This document shows positions 16,233 through 24,787 of a DNA stretch of 44,081 nt, piece by piece. Below the pieces are notes generated by a model. The model did no database searches. It worked only from the letters and a program-made list of their open reading frames with translations, and was not told the origin of the DNA. The stretch is from Leptospira ilyithenensis. GTDB lineage: Bacteria; Spirochaetota; Leptospiria; Leptospirales; Leptospiraceae. Positions within the stretch are counted from its first letter, which is position 1. Every line of letters begins with the position of its first letter. The stretch lies in the NCBI RefSeq assembly GCF_004771005.1, contig NZ_RQHV01000014.1, positions 1 through 44,081 of the forward strand, in the 5' to 3' direction. Made by a program: the position numbers and the translations under genes.

Positions 16233-16516
16233 TCGGGATTGCCCGAATCAATCGGCAAAGAAACGATACAAGGAACTTCATACGAATGGAGTTCCTTGAT
16301 TTGCCGGATTAAAGATTCCAATTTGGATTCATTTGTTTTGAAAATCAAAACTACTTCTCTGTCTTCCTGCAGTTTGCCTTCCCAAAAATAAAAAGAAGTC
16401 ATCTGAGGCAAAAGATTCGCGCACGCTGCGAGCTTATCTTCTACAATCTTCTTTGCAATCAAGCTTGCCTCATCAAAATTTCCAACGGTAACATAAACAA
16501 ATCTTAAATCTTTCAT
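16202..16516 (-). CDS. cutA: divalent-cation tolerance protein CutA
   Basis: 104 aa, the normal length for the family. It forms ferredoxin-like trimers and is linked to copper and other divalent-metal tolerance, although its biochemical role is unsettled. Motifs: FVYVTVGNFDEASLIAKKIVEDKLAACANLLPQMTSFYFWEGKL, EVVLIFKT, and HSYEVPCIVSLPIDSGNPDYLDWV. The last 10 codons are antisense to the end of the GST gene. Confidence 0.95.
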   Translation of the reverse strand: MKDLRFVYVTVGNFDEASLIAKKIVEDKLAACANLLPQMTSFYFWEGKLQEDREVVLIFKTNESKLESLIRQIKELHSYEVPCIVSLPIDSGNPDYLDWVRNSL

Positions 16517-16578
16517 TCGGATACTTTCGCTCGTTTCGCGCTTGCCCTTTCTATTGGAAAAATATCCATTGGGTCATT

Positions 16579-17364
16579 ATGATTCGATCCTTTTTTATTA
16601 TTTGTATCGTGGTCTTATTGCAAATTACACTATTCTCCCAAGGACTCAATCCTCCTGCTTTGAGTTCATCCAGCATTCTGGAACCGAACAAAAAGAAATT
16701 CCTACCGGGCTTTGCGATGGATGGTAAACTGGAAACCAGTTGGGTGGAAGGTGCAAAAGGAGATGGAATCGGAGAAACGCTTTCCATCAGTTACAAATCT
16801 CCCGTTTTGTTTCAAACTCTCGCCATATACAACGGGTTTGGTGATCCCAGACTTTGGCATACGAGCAATAGAATCAAAAAAATCAAACTCACTGCGGATG
16901 AAAATTACGAAGAAACTTTCAATTTAAAAGACTCTCTTTCCTTACAAAAATTGGAAATGAAAAAAGAAATTTCCGCAAAAGAAATCAAACTTACAATTTT
17001 GGATATTTATAAAGGAACAGGTAGAGAAGACACTGCGATCGCGGAAGTAAATTTCATCTCCGATGGAGCTCGTTCCATTCTCATTCCCCCGAAAAATACA
17101 TGGGCGATCGGAAAATGGAAAACAGAATCCAATCTGGCAAGGATTACAGTTCATTCCGACGGAACCTGCGAAATGGGTTATGAAACGGCAAAAATGTTGT
17201 GCACTTGGGTGGATAAAGGTTCGTATGTTCAAGTCAGCCTGGAAGCAGAACTACCTATCACCAAGACCGACAAACTACAGTTAAGATTAAAACAAGGCGG
17301 AAACAATCCGATTGTGGAAGTAAACGGAAAACACCTGTTTATTGCAAATAAAGACGAAGTTTAA
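16579..17364 (+). CDS. secreted protein with NADase-type glycan-binding-like (discoidin) domain
   Basis: 261 aa. A signal peptide (FFIICIVVLLQITLFSQG) is followed by a discoidin-like beta domain (about residues 30-150) typified by FAMDGKLETSWVEGAKGDGIGETLSISY and ALAIYNGFGDP-like spacing (seen: LAIYNGFGDPRLW, NRIKKIKL). This pattern is shared with the NADase-type glycan-binding modules found in many Leptospira proteins. The C-terminal part (KNTWAIGKWKTES, HSDGTCEMG) looks like a separate small beta domain. It probably binds sugars outside the cell; no enzyme motif is seen. Confidence 0.75.
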   Translation: MIRSFFIICIVVLLQITLFSQGLNPPALSSSSILEPNKKKFLPGFAMDGKLETSWVEGAKGDGIGETLSISYKSPVLFQTLAIYNGFGDPRLWHTSNRIKKIKLTADENYEETFNLKDSLSLQKLEMKKEISAKEIKLTILDIYKGTGREDTAIAEVNFISDGARSILIPPKNTWAIGKWKTESNLARITVHSDGTCEMGYETAKMLCTWVDKGSYVQVSLEAELPITKTDKLQLRLKQGGNNPIVEVNGKHLFIANKDEV

Positions 17365-17366
17365 TC

Positions 17367-18539
17367 TTAAAAAAGATTCTGCCACTCTTCCATAACCTTA
17401 TGAAAAGTGGCGGAGGCATCATAATCGAGATCTTTCTTCGACTCAAAATAAAGACCGACGGTTTGGAATAATTTTCCCTTGCCGTCTCTCGGAGGAGTTG
17501 CAAAAAAAATCTCCCGCTCCGTTTCTTTTCGAAGTTTGGCAAGCCATTCCCATTCCGACCATTTTTTCAAATTGACCAAAGGCAGAAAAAGCAGAACCGA
17601 CTCTTCGTCTTTCAAATTTCTTCTTTTTCTGATCTCATATAAAATCCTTCCCATCGAGTAACGAAAGTTAATCTCAGAAAAAGGCTGACATTGTACAAGT
17701 CCGTCTTTGATTTTGTATAAAAACCCATCCATCGCCGCAGGTCCGGTCGGTTTCACTTCCAAAAGCCCGAATACTGTTTTAATTGTGCGTAAACTAGATT
17801 CCAAAAAAGGCAATAGACTTTCCTCTACCCCTCTTCCCATACGAATTCCCCGAAAGGTTCCGTCTTTTTCCACGATCATTTCCGTACATCCCAGATAGAT
17901 GGGGCCGTCTTCTAAAAAATCCCAAAGGGTGGAAAAATCATAAAACCTATCTCCACCTACCCACTGTTCAGCGATAATGGGATAAGAAAACAATCTTTTG
18001 GAAATCTGCTGGAGCTTCCAACCTTGGGATTGTTTTTCGATTATGATTTGATTTCTGCCCGCAAGGCCGAAAGCAGCTTTCAAAACAACGGGAGAATCCA
18101 GTTCATTCAAAAAATCAATCAGCGTTTCTTCGGAATGAATGGTCCTTGCCCAAAGCGGGGAAAGAGCTGCATCTTCTTTCCATTGAAATTGATTGAGTTT
18201 GGAATTGAGATAACGGGAGTCTTCATATGAATCAGTATCAAAATCCAAATCGTCATCAGAAAGAACATGCATCTTCCCCCATTCCGTAAGATTCAGATCA
18301 CCGGAGAGTAAGTCGCCCTTAAGAACTTGGGTTCCCATTTCCCAACCGATCTCTTTCCAATCCTCTTCCAAACTGCGGGGCAATCCGGATTCGAGTAATA
18401 CGAAATCCTCTTTTTTGGATAAAAAAAAGAAAAGATTCTCAAGAGAGAATCTTCTTCTAAGTGCCGGGGAATCAAATGGAAAATTTTTATCTACAAGTCT
18501 GTATTCAAATAGAGGATCTAAGGAAAATAGCCGGGACAA
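17367..18539 (-). CDS. ATP-grasp-like protein
   Basis: 390 aa, TTG start at 18539, ten bases after the upstream gene's stop. No upstream ATG is available. Weak but recognisable ATP-grasp features are seen: SPVVLKAAFGLAGRNQIII (nucleotide-binding strand and glycine loop), IAEQWV (hinge), and a terminal QPFSEINFRYSMGRI whose E-x-N fits the metal-binding pair. It would ligate a carboxylate to an amine or thiol using ATP. The substrate is unknown. It shares an operon with the DegT-like gene upstream, which hints at a joint small-molecule pathway. Confidence 0.6.
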   Translation of the reverse strand: MSRLFSLDPLFEYRLVDKNFPFDSPALRRRFSLENLFFFLSKKEDFVLLESGLPRSLEEDWKEIGWEMGTQVLKGDLLSGDLNLTEWGKMHVLSDDDLDFDTDSYEDSRYLNSKLNQFQWKEDAALSPLWARTIHSEETLIDFLNELDSPVVLKAAFGLAGRNQIIIEKQSQGWKLQQISKRLFSYPIIAEQWVGGDRFYDFSTLWDFLEDGPIYLGCTEMIVEKDGTFRGIRMGRGVEESLLPFLESSLRTIKTVFGLLEVKPTGPAAMDGFLYKIKDGLVQCQPFSEINFRYSMGRILYEIRKRRNLKDEESVLLFLPLVNLKKWSEWEWLAKLRKETEREIFFATPPRDGKGKLFQTVGLYFESKKDLDYDASATFHKVMEEWQNLF

Positions 18540-18549
18540 GGATCACCAA

Positions 18550-19644
18550 CTAATAAATCCTTCTGATTGCAGTTGCAATTCTTTGTACATTATCCTTTGT
18601 TAGGTTAGGATATACGGGAATGCAATGCCCTCTTTGGAAAAGTCTTTCTGCATTTGGAAAATCGGATTTGTTTTCTTCCAAAACACTGTGAAGAGGTTCT
18701 TCGATCGTTCTTTGCGTTCCGATATGGATTGATTTGAAATAACGTTCTACTTCTTCATAACCTTGGTTCGTAACAATGATGGGAAATCTGTGAAAACTAT
18801 CTTCGTTTGGAGAAGCAAAGTAAGTTTCAAGTCTTGAATTTTGAACGGCTTGCAAATAGGCTTGCGCAATTTTTTTCTTCCGTTCCACAATCACACCCAG
18901 TTTGGAAAGTTGTTCGATTCCGAGCGCAGCTTGGTAGTCGATCAGACTGTATTCGAATTTCGGTTCGCCGGGAATCCGTTTGGATGAATTTCCTGTTTTT
19001 AAAGAACGAATGTTGGCGGCAAGAGATGTGTCGTTTGTGGAAATCATAGCACCGTTTCCGGTAGTGATCATGTTTTCCGCAGAAAGTCCGCATAAGGAAG
19101 CTTTGCCCTGTTTTCCGATTGCAACGGTTTCCGATGTGGCTCCGATCACTTCGCTATAATCTTCCAAAACAAACGTTTCACCTAATGTATATTTGCTGAT
19201 ATTGATGATGGATCCGAAACTATGATCAAAGATAGCTACCTTCGCATTCGACTCTTCTCTTTTTTTTGCAAACTGCTCAGCGTCGGGATGAAACGAATTT
19301 TTACCCAAATCCACAAGAACCGGTTTTGCTTTGATCAAAAAAATCGCATCAAGTGCTGCGATCGGAGAAAAACTGGAGAGAATGACCGAATCTCCGGCCT
19401 CAACTCCCAAAGCAAGAAGAGACAGATGATAAGCCGACGTAAGAGAATTTGTGGAGACGGAAGATTTGAATTTGAATGTATGAGAAAACGACTTTTCAAA
19501 TCGATCGACGATTTCGCCAGATGACAAGTGTTCATCGACGAGACATTCCAACACCCCTTTTAAATCCTCTCGGGAAAGGGTAGGTTTGTGAAATTCGATT
19601 TCCTTTTGTTTTTTTAACGGCCTTTGTAATGTTTCCGTGCTCAT
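18550..19644 (-). CDS. DegT/DnrJ/EryC1-fold protein lacking the PLP lysine
   Basis: 364 aa, ATG at 19644 (MSTETLQRPL); a TTG four codons earlier is also possible. The fold-type I aminotransferase (sugar aminotransferase) pattern is present: LSSGEIVDRFEKSF, ILSSFSPIAALDAIFLIKAKPVLVDL, and the cofactor Asp in VLEDYSEVIGA. The internal-aldimine Lys is absent: in GLSAENMITTGNGA the position that is Lys in SFHxxKxITTGEGG is Asn191 (codon 19072-19074). It cannot be a normal transaminase. It may bind PMP like dehydratases, or bind a sugar or regulate. It is upstream of the ATP-grasp gene in the same operon. Confidence 0.8.
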   Translation of the reverse strand: MSTETLQRPLKKQKEIEFHKPTLSREDLKGVLECLVDEHLSSGEIVDRFEKSFSHTFKFKSSVSTNSLTSAYHLSLLALGVEAGDSVILSSFSPIAALDAIFLIKAKPVLVDLGKNSFHPDAEQFAKKREESNAKVAIFDHSFGSIINISKYTLGETFVLEDYSEVIGATSETVAIGKQGKASLCGLSAENMITTGNGAMISTNDTSLAANIRSLKTGNSSKRIPGEPKFEYSLIDYQAALGIEQLSKLGVIVERKKKIAQAYLQAVQNSRLETYFASPNEDSFHRFPIIVTNQGYEEVERYFKSIHIGTQRTIEEPLHSVLEENKSDFPNAERLFQRGHCIPVYPNLTKDNVQRIATAIRRIY

Positions 19645-19805
19645 CCAACTATCCAACTTTTATTTATTATGTCTCTTTACACCTCTTATATCGAATTATG
19701 TCACTTCCTTTTTGGCAATGAGAACATAATTTTTTTAAGTTTGCTCCCAAATCCTTAAAAAATGGGTAGGGCGGGCAAAAATCTCCCCCATTGTGGGCAT
19801 TAATC

Positions 19806-21062
19806 ATGATTCTTTCTCGAATCGCCAAAAAACTCACCCGTTCCAATGGAATCCAAAGCCTGATGGAAGACTTAGGCTCTGCCTGGTCGGGAAGTACGGA
19901 AAATATAGCCTTCCTAGGCGGAGGCAATCCTACACGTATCCCGGAAGCGGAAACAATCTACCGCAAGTCCGTGGAATCCATCCTAACATCCGGGAAGTCA
20001 CTGGAATCGTTGTTAGGGGACTATACCTCTCCCGTCGGGTCGGATGAAACACGCCAATTGACTGCTGAGTATTTGGGAAAATTTTTCGGTACAACTTTGC
20101 AAGGAAATCAAATCGCATTCTTCAACGGTAGCCAGAATGCCTATTCCTTTCTATTGAATTCCTTTTCGGGAACGATGGAAGACGGTAGCTTCAAGAGAAT
20201 CCTCCTTCCCGTTATACCAGAGTACATCGGTTATGCGGATCAGACATGGGAAGAGGATGTTTTTTTTGCCAATCTGCCGATAATAGAAAACATAGGTCCG
20301 AATCGTTTTCGCTATAAGTTGAACAAAGAAAACATTGCCTGGGAAACGATCGGTTGCATCGCACTCTCCCGCCCGACCAATCCTACGGGAAATGTAATGG
20401 ACATGGAAGATCTGGAATGGCTGTATCAAGAGTCCCGAAAAAACGATCTTCCGCTTCTCATCGACCTGGCCTACGGAAACCCCTTCCCCAATCTGATCGG
20501 GCAAAAAGAGCCAATCCAATGGAAACCGGGAATGGTTCTTTCCCTTAGTTTTTCCAAAGTAGGTCTACCTGGTGTTAGGTTAGGAATTATCATTGCAGAC
20601 ACTGAAATCATTTCCGTGCTCTCTTCTTTTGCGGCGGTGGGAAATTTAGCAGTAGGAAACTGGGGGCAGGCTCTGGCAAAGTCTTTTTGGAAAGAAGATA
20701 CTCTCATTGGAATTTCCAACCACATCTTACGTCCGTATTACGGAAATAAGCTACAGATTGCCTTGGAGATCATTGAAGAAATTTTTGCAAAATACAAAGT
20801 TCAATATACAATTCATGAACCGGAAGGCGGATTTTTTCTATGGATTCATTTTCCAAATCTGCCGATCAGTAATATAGAACTCTATCAAACCTGTAAGAAG
20901 GAAAATGTTTATATTGTGTCGGGACATTATTTCTTTCCGGGCCTAAAGACCCAATTTTCACACACGGAAGAATGCATACGTTTGACATATTGCAGAGACA
21001 GAAAAGAAATAGCTCGTGGGGCAGAAATCATCGCCCGGATTGTCTCCAGGACAGCAAAGTAA
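19806..21062 (+). CDS. avtA: valine-pyruvate aminotransferase
   Basis: 418 aa, ATG at 19806 (MILSRIAKKL). PLP fold-type I enzyme of the AvtA type, interconverting valine + pyruvate with 2-ketoisovalerate + alanine in the cytoplasm. Seen: FLGGGNPTRIP, GDYTSPVGSDETR, SRPTNPTGNV, the PLP-aspartate region LLIDLAYGNPFPN, and the Schiff-base Lys251 in SLSFSKVGLPGVRLG; the C-terminal Arg is in CIRLTYCRDRKE. Length is normal. It is divergent from the DegT-like gene and 3 bp before the large membrane protein, so these two form an operon. Confidence 0.9.
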   Translation: MILSRIAKKLTRSNGIQSLMEDLGSAWSGSTENIAFLGGGNPTRIPEAETIYRKSVESILTSGKSLESLLGDYTSPVGSDETRQLTAEYLGKFFGTTLQGNQIAFFNGSQNAYSFLLNSFSGTMEDGSFKRILLPVIPEYIGYADQTWEEDVFFANLPIIENIGPNRFRYKLNKENIAWETIGCIALSRPTNPTGNVMDMEDLEWLYQESRKNDLPLLIDLAYGNPFPNLIGQKEPIQWKPGMVLSLSFSKVGLPGVRLGIIIADTEIISVLSSFAAVGNLAVGNWGQALAKSFWKEDTLIGISNHILRPYYGNKLQIALEIIEEIFAKYKVQYTIHEPEGGFFLWIHFPNLPISNIELYQTCKKENVYIVSGHYFFPGLKTQFSHTEECIRLTYCRDRKEIARGAEIIARIVSRTAK

Positions 21063-21065
21063 AAA

Positions 21066-23414
21066 ATGGCAGAACAAGACTCACTCGATATCAGCACGGA
21101 TAACCTTGCCGCTGACCCGGGATCAGGGGAAGACATAAAAGAAAGCGCTGCCGGTTCCTATATCCAATTATCCGATGCCATAGGATCTCTCTCCCCTACC
21201 GCCAGATGTATATTAGACGAACTTAAAGATTGGCACAAACGGATTGAAAAACACGGAAGCCGGGAAAAACACGCATCCTACTTGCTCACTCTTGACAAAA
21301 TCCCGGAAGCTCTCGGCAAGTATACAAACCTAAGCGGACAATCCAAATCGGACGTTGGCATCTATCAGGCGTTAAGGCAGATTTTGGATCTGGATCATAG
21401 AGGACAAAACCGGGTTGCCTATGCCTATCCTTATCTGATCCGCACGGGAAGTAAAATCGCAAGCAAAATCGCACTCATTGCGCCTCAAAAAGAAAACAAA
21501 ACGGATACCATTCCTTATCGTCAGGCATGTTTTAATTTTTCCCAAGAATTGGTGAAAATGCTTCTGGAAAACCGTGGAAAAAAAGGCCGCAACTGGGATG
21601 AACAAAATCCCGGTATGCTGCTTATGCAAAAAAACAAAGAAGGACAATTGTGGCTTTATCCCAAGTTAGGTTGTCTGGAATCGGAAGTTTCCTCTCTGGT
21701 CAGAAAAGGTTTCGGAAATGTTCCTTATATTCCTATGACTGATTTTTTGCAGGACTTTGTAGATTATGCAAAAAACGAAAACCTCGCCTTAGCGATATTA
21801 AATGACTACCATATCGTCATAGACGAATTGGAGATTCATGCGGACGGAAGTTTCAAAAAATTACCGGAAGCAGTGAACCAGATTTTGGCCCAATTGGACG
21901 GTTTGGAAACATTTACAAAAGAACATTTGGTTCGAATCGCAAAAGAAAACAACTACCGGGCTTTTTTAGAAAGATATGACGGATATTTCTCGGAACCGAA
22001 ACCTACAACAAACGAAGAAAAAATGAATCCTGAAGAAAGGGTGAAAAATTTCCTTTCGATCATTGAAACTTTTCCTTACCCTACTGACAAAGGCAATCTA
22101 GGCCTCGCCGTCAAAGAAACCGTAGAGTTATCCTGCAAAATCCTGAAACGGCTTATCGAAGAAAAAGGTTCCGTATTACATAGAAAAGACGATAATATCT
22201 ATTCTTCATTGAAACAAGCCGTGATGGCGAAGATCCCCGCACATACAAAAAACAATCACACTCTATTGAAAATCGATTTTGAAGAAGAAGTCGAAACAGC
22301 AGGAATTACATCCGAAGAGAAAGCCAAAGAATACGTCAAACGCCTGAAAGACGATGTTCTATCCGATTTTTCCTATTATGAAGAAAGAAACGCTTCCGGC
22401 CAGGTGAATTACTATGTAGTGGATCATGGATATATGGCGGCTGTGATTCACAAATTATCCTTTGAAGGCAGATCCAATCCCGAACTCAAAAAACAATTGG
22501 AGTTCGCAAAGATTATCAATCATCGGCTCTCCAATCCGAAACATCCCGAACTCAACGGAAAATTAAAACCGGACTCCATCGGAAAGATGAATGTGGAAGT
22601 CCGCAATATGGAACACGAAGAAGAAGAACGTGCCAAGTCGGAAGAGATGAAAAGCCGTTTTAATGTTGTGGCAGGAGTTTTGACTTTCGTAGTATCAACG
22701 TTAATCTTTGTTACCGCAGCGTATTATTTGAAATCCGCCGTGCCGATTTTCTTCGGAGTTCCCTTTTCGATAGCAACAGGATTCTTTTTAGCCATCTTTT
22801 TCCGGGAAAAAACAGCTCAGGAAATTCGGGAAGATATCAAAAACTCAGGCAAGTTTCCCGGGCTTACTTCTACGGATTGGGGCAAACCATCTCATGTTGT
22901 TTCCTCTTCCGGGTCTTCTTCCCTATCGGGAGGAGGAGATGATGATTCTTCAGGAACTACAAAAGAGAAAGAAGAAAAGTTGGCACATATTGTCAAAGCA
23001 GCGGACAATTTCGTATTCCCTAAAAAATTCAACAAGATCGTTGAAAAGGTTTTGGATCCCAAGTCCTTAAAAAAACGAATCTACGAAAACCTCGACAATA
23101 TCAAACGCAATAACATGACTTTGGCGAAAGAAAAGGATGATGATAAGGTTGCATCGACAGTAGAATATGCGGTATTACAATCCGTCTCTACCATCCAGAT
23201 TCCTCCTGACATCGTAGTATCGGATCAACTTGCCACTCTAATCATCAATCGGAATGATATGAAGTCCGCACTCTTTCGCAGCCAGCTTGCTGACTATTAC
23301 AGAGAAGAGATGAACAAAAAGAAATTCGATAAAAAACTGGTGAAGTATTATACTTTTCTAATCAATACCTTGGAGATGGAGTATTACAAGTATTTGCCGA
23401 AGAAACGAGTTTAA
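21066..23414 (+). CDS. large hypothetical protein with central membrane segments
   Basis: 782 aa, not recognised. A long charged, mainly helical N-terminal half (about residues 1-520) shows repeated acidic/lysine-rich segments (MNPEERVKNFL, KLDFEEEVETA-like). Two membrane helices follow (about 530-575: VVAGVLTFVVSTLIFVTAAYYL, PIFFGVPFSIATGFFLAIFF). A Ser/Gly/Asp linker (SSSGSSSLSGGGDDDSSG, about 613-635) leads to a basic helical C-terminus. Both soluble parts are probably cytoplasmic, joined by a hairpin in the membrane. It is 3 bp after avtA; the co-transcription is clear but the functional link is not. Confidence 0.8.
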   Translation: MAEQDSLDISTDNLAADPGSGEDIKESAAGSYIQLSDAIGSLSPTARCILDELKDWHKRIEKHGSREKHASYLLTLDKIPEALGKYTNLSGQSKSDVGIYQALRQILDLDHRGQNRVAYAYPYLIRTGSKIASKIALIAPQKENKTDTIPYRQACFNFSQELVKMLLENRGKKGRNWDEQNPGMLLMQKNKEGQLWLYPKLGCLESEVSSLVRKGFGNVPYIPMTDFLQDFVDYAKNENLALAILNDYHIVIDELEIHADGSFKKLPEAVNQILAQLDGLETFTKEHLVRIAKENNYRAFLERYDGYFSEPKPTTNEEKMNPEERVKNFLSIIETFPYPTDKGNLGLAVKETVELSCKILKRLIEEKGSVLHRKDDNIYSSLKQAVMAKIPAHTKNNHTLLKIDFEEEVETAGITSEEKAKEYVKRLKDDVLSDFSYYEERNASGQVNYYVVDHGYMAAVIHKLSFEGRSNPELKKQLEFAKIINHRLSNPKHPELNGKLKPDSIGKMNVEVRNMEHEEEERAKSEEMKSRFNVVAGVLTFVVSTLIFVTAAYYLKSAVPIFFGVPFSIATGFFLAIFFREKTAQEIREDIKNSGKFPGLTSTDWGKPSHVVSSSGSSSLSGGGDDDSSGTTKEKEEKLAHIVKAADNFVFPKKFNKIVEKVLDPKSLKKRIYENLDNIKRNNMTLAKEKDDDKVASTVEYAVLQSVSTIQIPPDIVVSDQLATLIINRNDMKSALFRSQLADYYREEMNKKKFDKKLVKYYTFLINTLEMEYYKYLPKKRV

Positions 23415-23479
23415 AAGTTCGAGCCGGCAAAAATCAATATTGACAAAGTGCCTACCGTAGCACTTACAGAATTAGTAAA

Positions 23480-23814
23480 CTAATCTGCAATTTCAACTAT
23501 ACTCTCGCCGGATTTTAAGATTGCGAAAGCTTTTTCTAAAGTTTTCTTTAATAGTATCTTCATTGATTCATTTGAAGTATTACCCGATCGGATCCAAATG
23601 ATTTTCGGCGGAGAACCGTATCGGCTGAGTAAATCAATAAAATCACTATCTTTACTCATGATAATGACTTCTTGCTTGCTTCTTGCAGCAAAAAACATTT
23701 CTTTGTCGGTTTTTTAAGAAAACCTAACTCCCTCAAGCTGAGAACTTCCATCTTAAATTCAACGGTGATCCAATTCACCAATTTGGGCGAAAGTTGTGCA
23801 TCTAACCAAATCAT
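23480..23814 (-). pseudogene. DUF5615 PIN-like toxin gene with frameshift in an A6 run
   Basis: The upstream frame reads MIWLDAQLSPKLVNW to LRELGFLKK. The downstream frame continues TDKEMFFAARSKQEVIIMSKDSDFIDLLSRYGSPPKIIWIRSGNTSN. Together they give a full DUF5615-type PIN-like toxin of about 111 aa. The frames differ by one base at a run of six A (T on the plus strand, 23710-23715); seven A would restore the reading frame exactly. So the gene is inactive here, switched by slippage, or carries a sequencing error. Its ATG (23814) overlaps the stop of the DUF433 gene, the standard antitoxin-toxin arrangement. Confidence 0.85.
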
Positions 23815-24038
23815 CAACTAGCTAAAACAACAGCATGATCAATCTTCATTGATGCGTATTGAAGACAGGCTTTCAAATCCTCCGGTTCTAAATCTGGCAT
23901 TTCTTGTAAAATCTGTTCATGAGAAAGTCCATTTGAAAATAAGTCCAGAATATCGATTAATCGAATCCGCATCCCGCGAATACAAGGTTTCCCACCGCAA
24001 ATATCAGGATTTATAGTAATTCTGGATGAAAGATTCAT
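23814..24038 (-). CDS. DUF433 family antitoxin
   Basis: 74 aa, ATG at 24038. Classic DUF433 sequence: ITINPDICGGKPCIRGMRIRLIDILDLFSNGLSHEQILQEMPDLEPEDLKACLQYA, a winged-helix-type DNA-binding fold that pairs with DUF5615 toxins. It would neutralise the toxin and repress its own operon. It is coupled to the toxin gene by a TGATG overlap. Confidence 0.93.
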   Translation of the reverse strand: MNLSSRITINPDICGGKPCIRGMRIRLIDILDLFSNGLSHEQILQEMPDLEPEDLKACLQYASMKIDHAVVLAS

Positions 24039-24154
24039 TTTTAATACCTAAACAATACTATTCAAAAGATGAAAACGATTTCAATTAGAATATTTATTGA
24101 AAATTTCAACTTTTCCGCAATTTCATTTCCGCATCCCCGAAACAGCCTATCTCA

Positions 24155-24787
24155 TCACTCCCATTCAATCAAACGAACCACATCTTTCAAACAATCATCC
24201 CTCACCAAACCGTCGTTTTTGATTGCGGGCAGTCCTGAAAACCAGCTTCCGTTTGGATAACGCAAATCAATCCAGTAGGAGTAAAGAGTCGCTGTTCCGT
24301 TATTGTTTTTGATTTCCAAATTCAATAATTTTAAATCGGCAAGACCAGACTCTTTATAATAACTCTCTCCGGAACGGGCACGTATCCGGATTTTTTTCGG
24401 CATAGCTTCGAAACTGATTCCTTTCTTTTCTTCTTTTTTCTGTTTCAACTCCCAAGTTTCGATACGAATGGATTCGATCTCTTCCATCTTCAATTTTTTT
24501 TTGTATTCGATCCCTTCCCGAACATGAGTGAATTGGATTCCTTCGGTTAAGATTGTCCCTTCTCCCCGAACGGTTCTTCCGTCACATAAAGTTAGGTTTT
24601 GTACAACTGTTTTTTGTTCCTTAGTGTCTCCTCTTGCGTCACGATCCTCTTTTTTTTCGGACCCGACCACATTGGGAAGATTCGGTTCTTTGGGAAGTTT
24701 AGGTTGGGCAGTGAGTGACAAAGACAGGGAAAAGAAAAGAAAGACTCGAAAAAGGTTCTGGGCGATCATAATTTGGTGTTTATCCAT
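24155..24787 (-). CDS. hypothetical secreted protein
   Basis: 210 aa from the ATG at 24787, or 204 aa from the ATG at 24769 (MIAQNLFRVFLFFSLSLSLTAQ), which gives the better signal peptide. The mature part has a charged linker rich in Lys, Glu and Pro (KLPKEPNLPNVVGSEKKEDRDARGD) and a beta-rich domain (LCDGRTVRGEGTILTEGIQF, KLKMEEIESIRIETW) with a late Cys. It resembles periplasmic or surface Leptospira proteins of unknown function. Its longest start codon overlaps that of the divergent antiporter gene (CATG). Confidence 0.7.
   Translation of the reverse strand: MDKHQIMIAQNLFRVFLFFSLSLSLTAQPKLPKEPNLPNVVGSEKKEDRDARGDTKEQKTVVQNLTLCDGRTVRGEGTILTEGIQFTHVREGIEYKKKLKMEEIESIRIETWELKQKKEEKKGISFEAMPKKIRIRARSGESYYKESGLADLKLLNLEIKNNNGTATLYSYWIDLRYPNGSWFSGLPAIKNDGLVRDDCLKDVVRLIEWE

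Noticed and set aside
19667..19807. Minus-strand 46-codon frame with a C-x2-C and a later Cys (LCSHCQKGS).
   Set aside because: It occupies the divergent promoter region of the DegT-like and avtA genes and its start overlaps the avtA start. The Cys pattern alone is not enough for a zinc ribbon.
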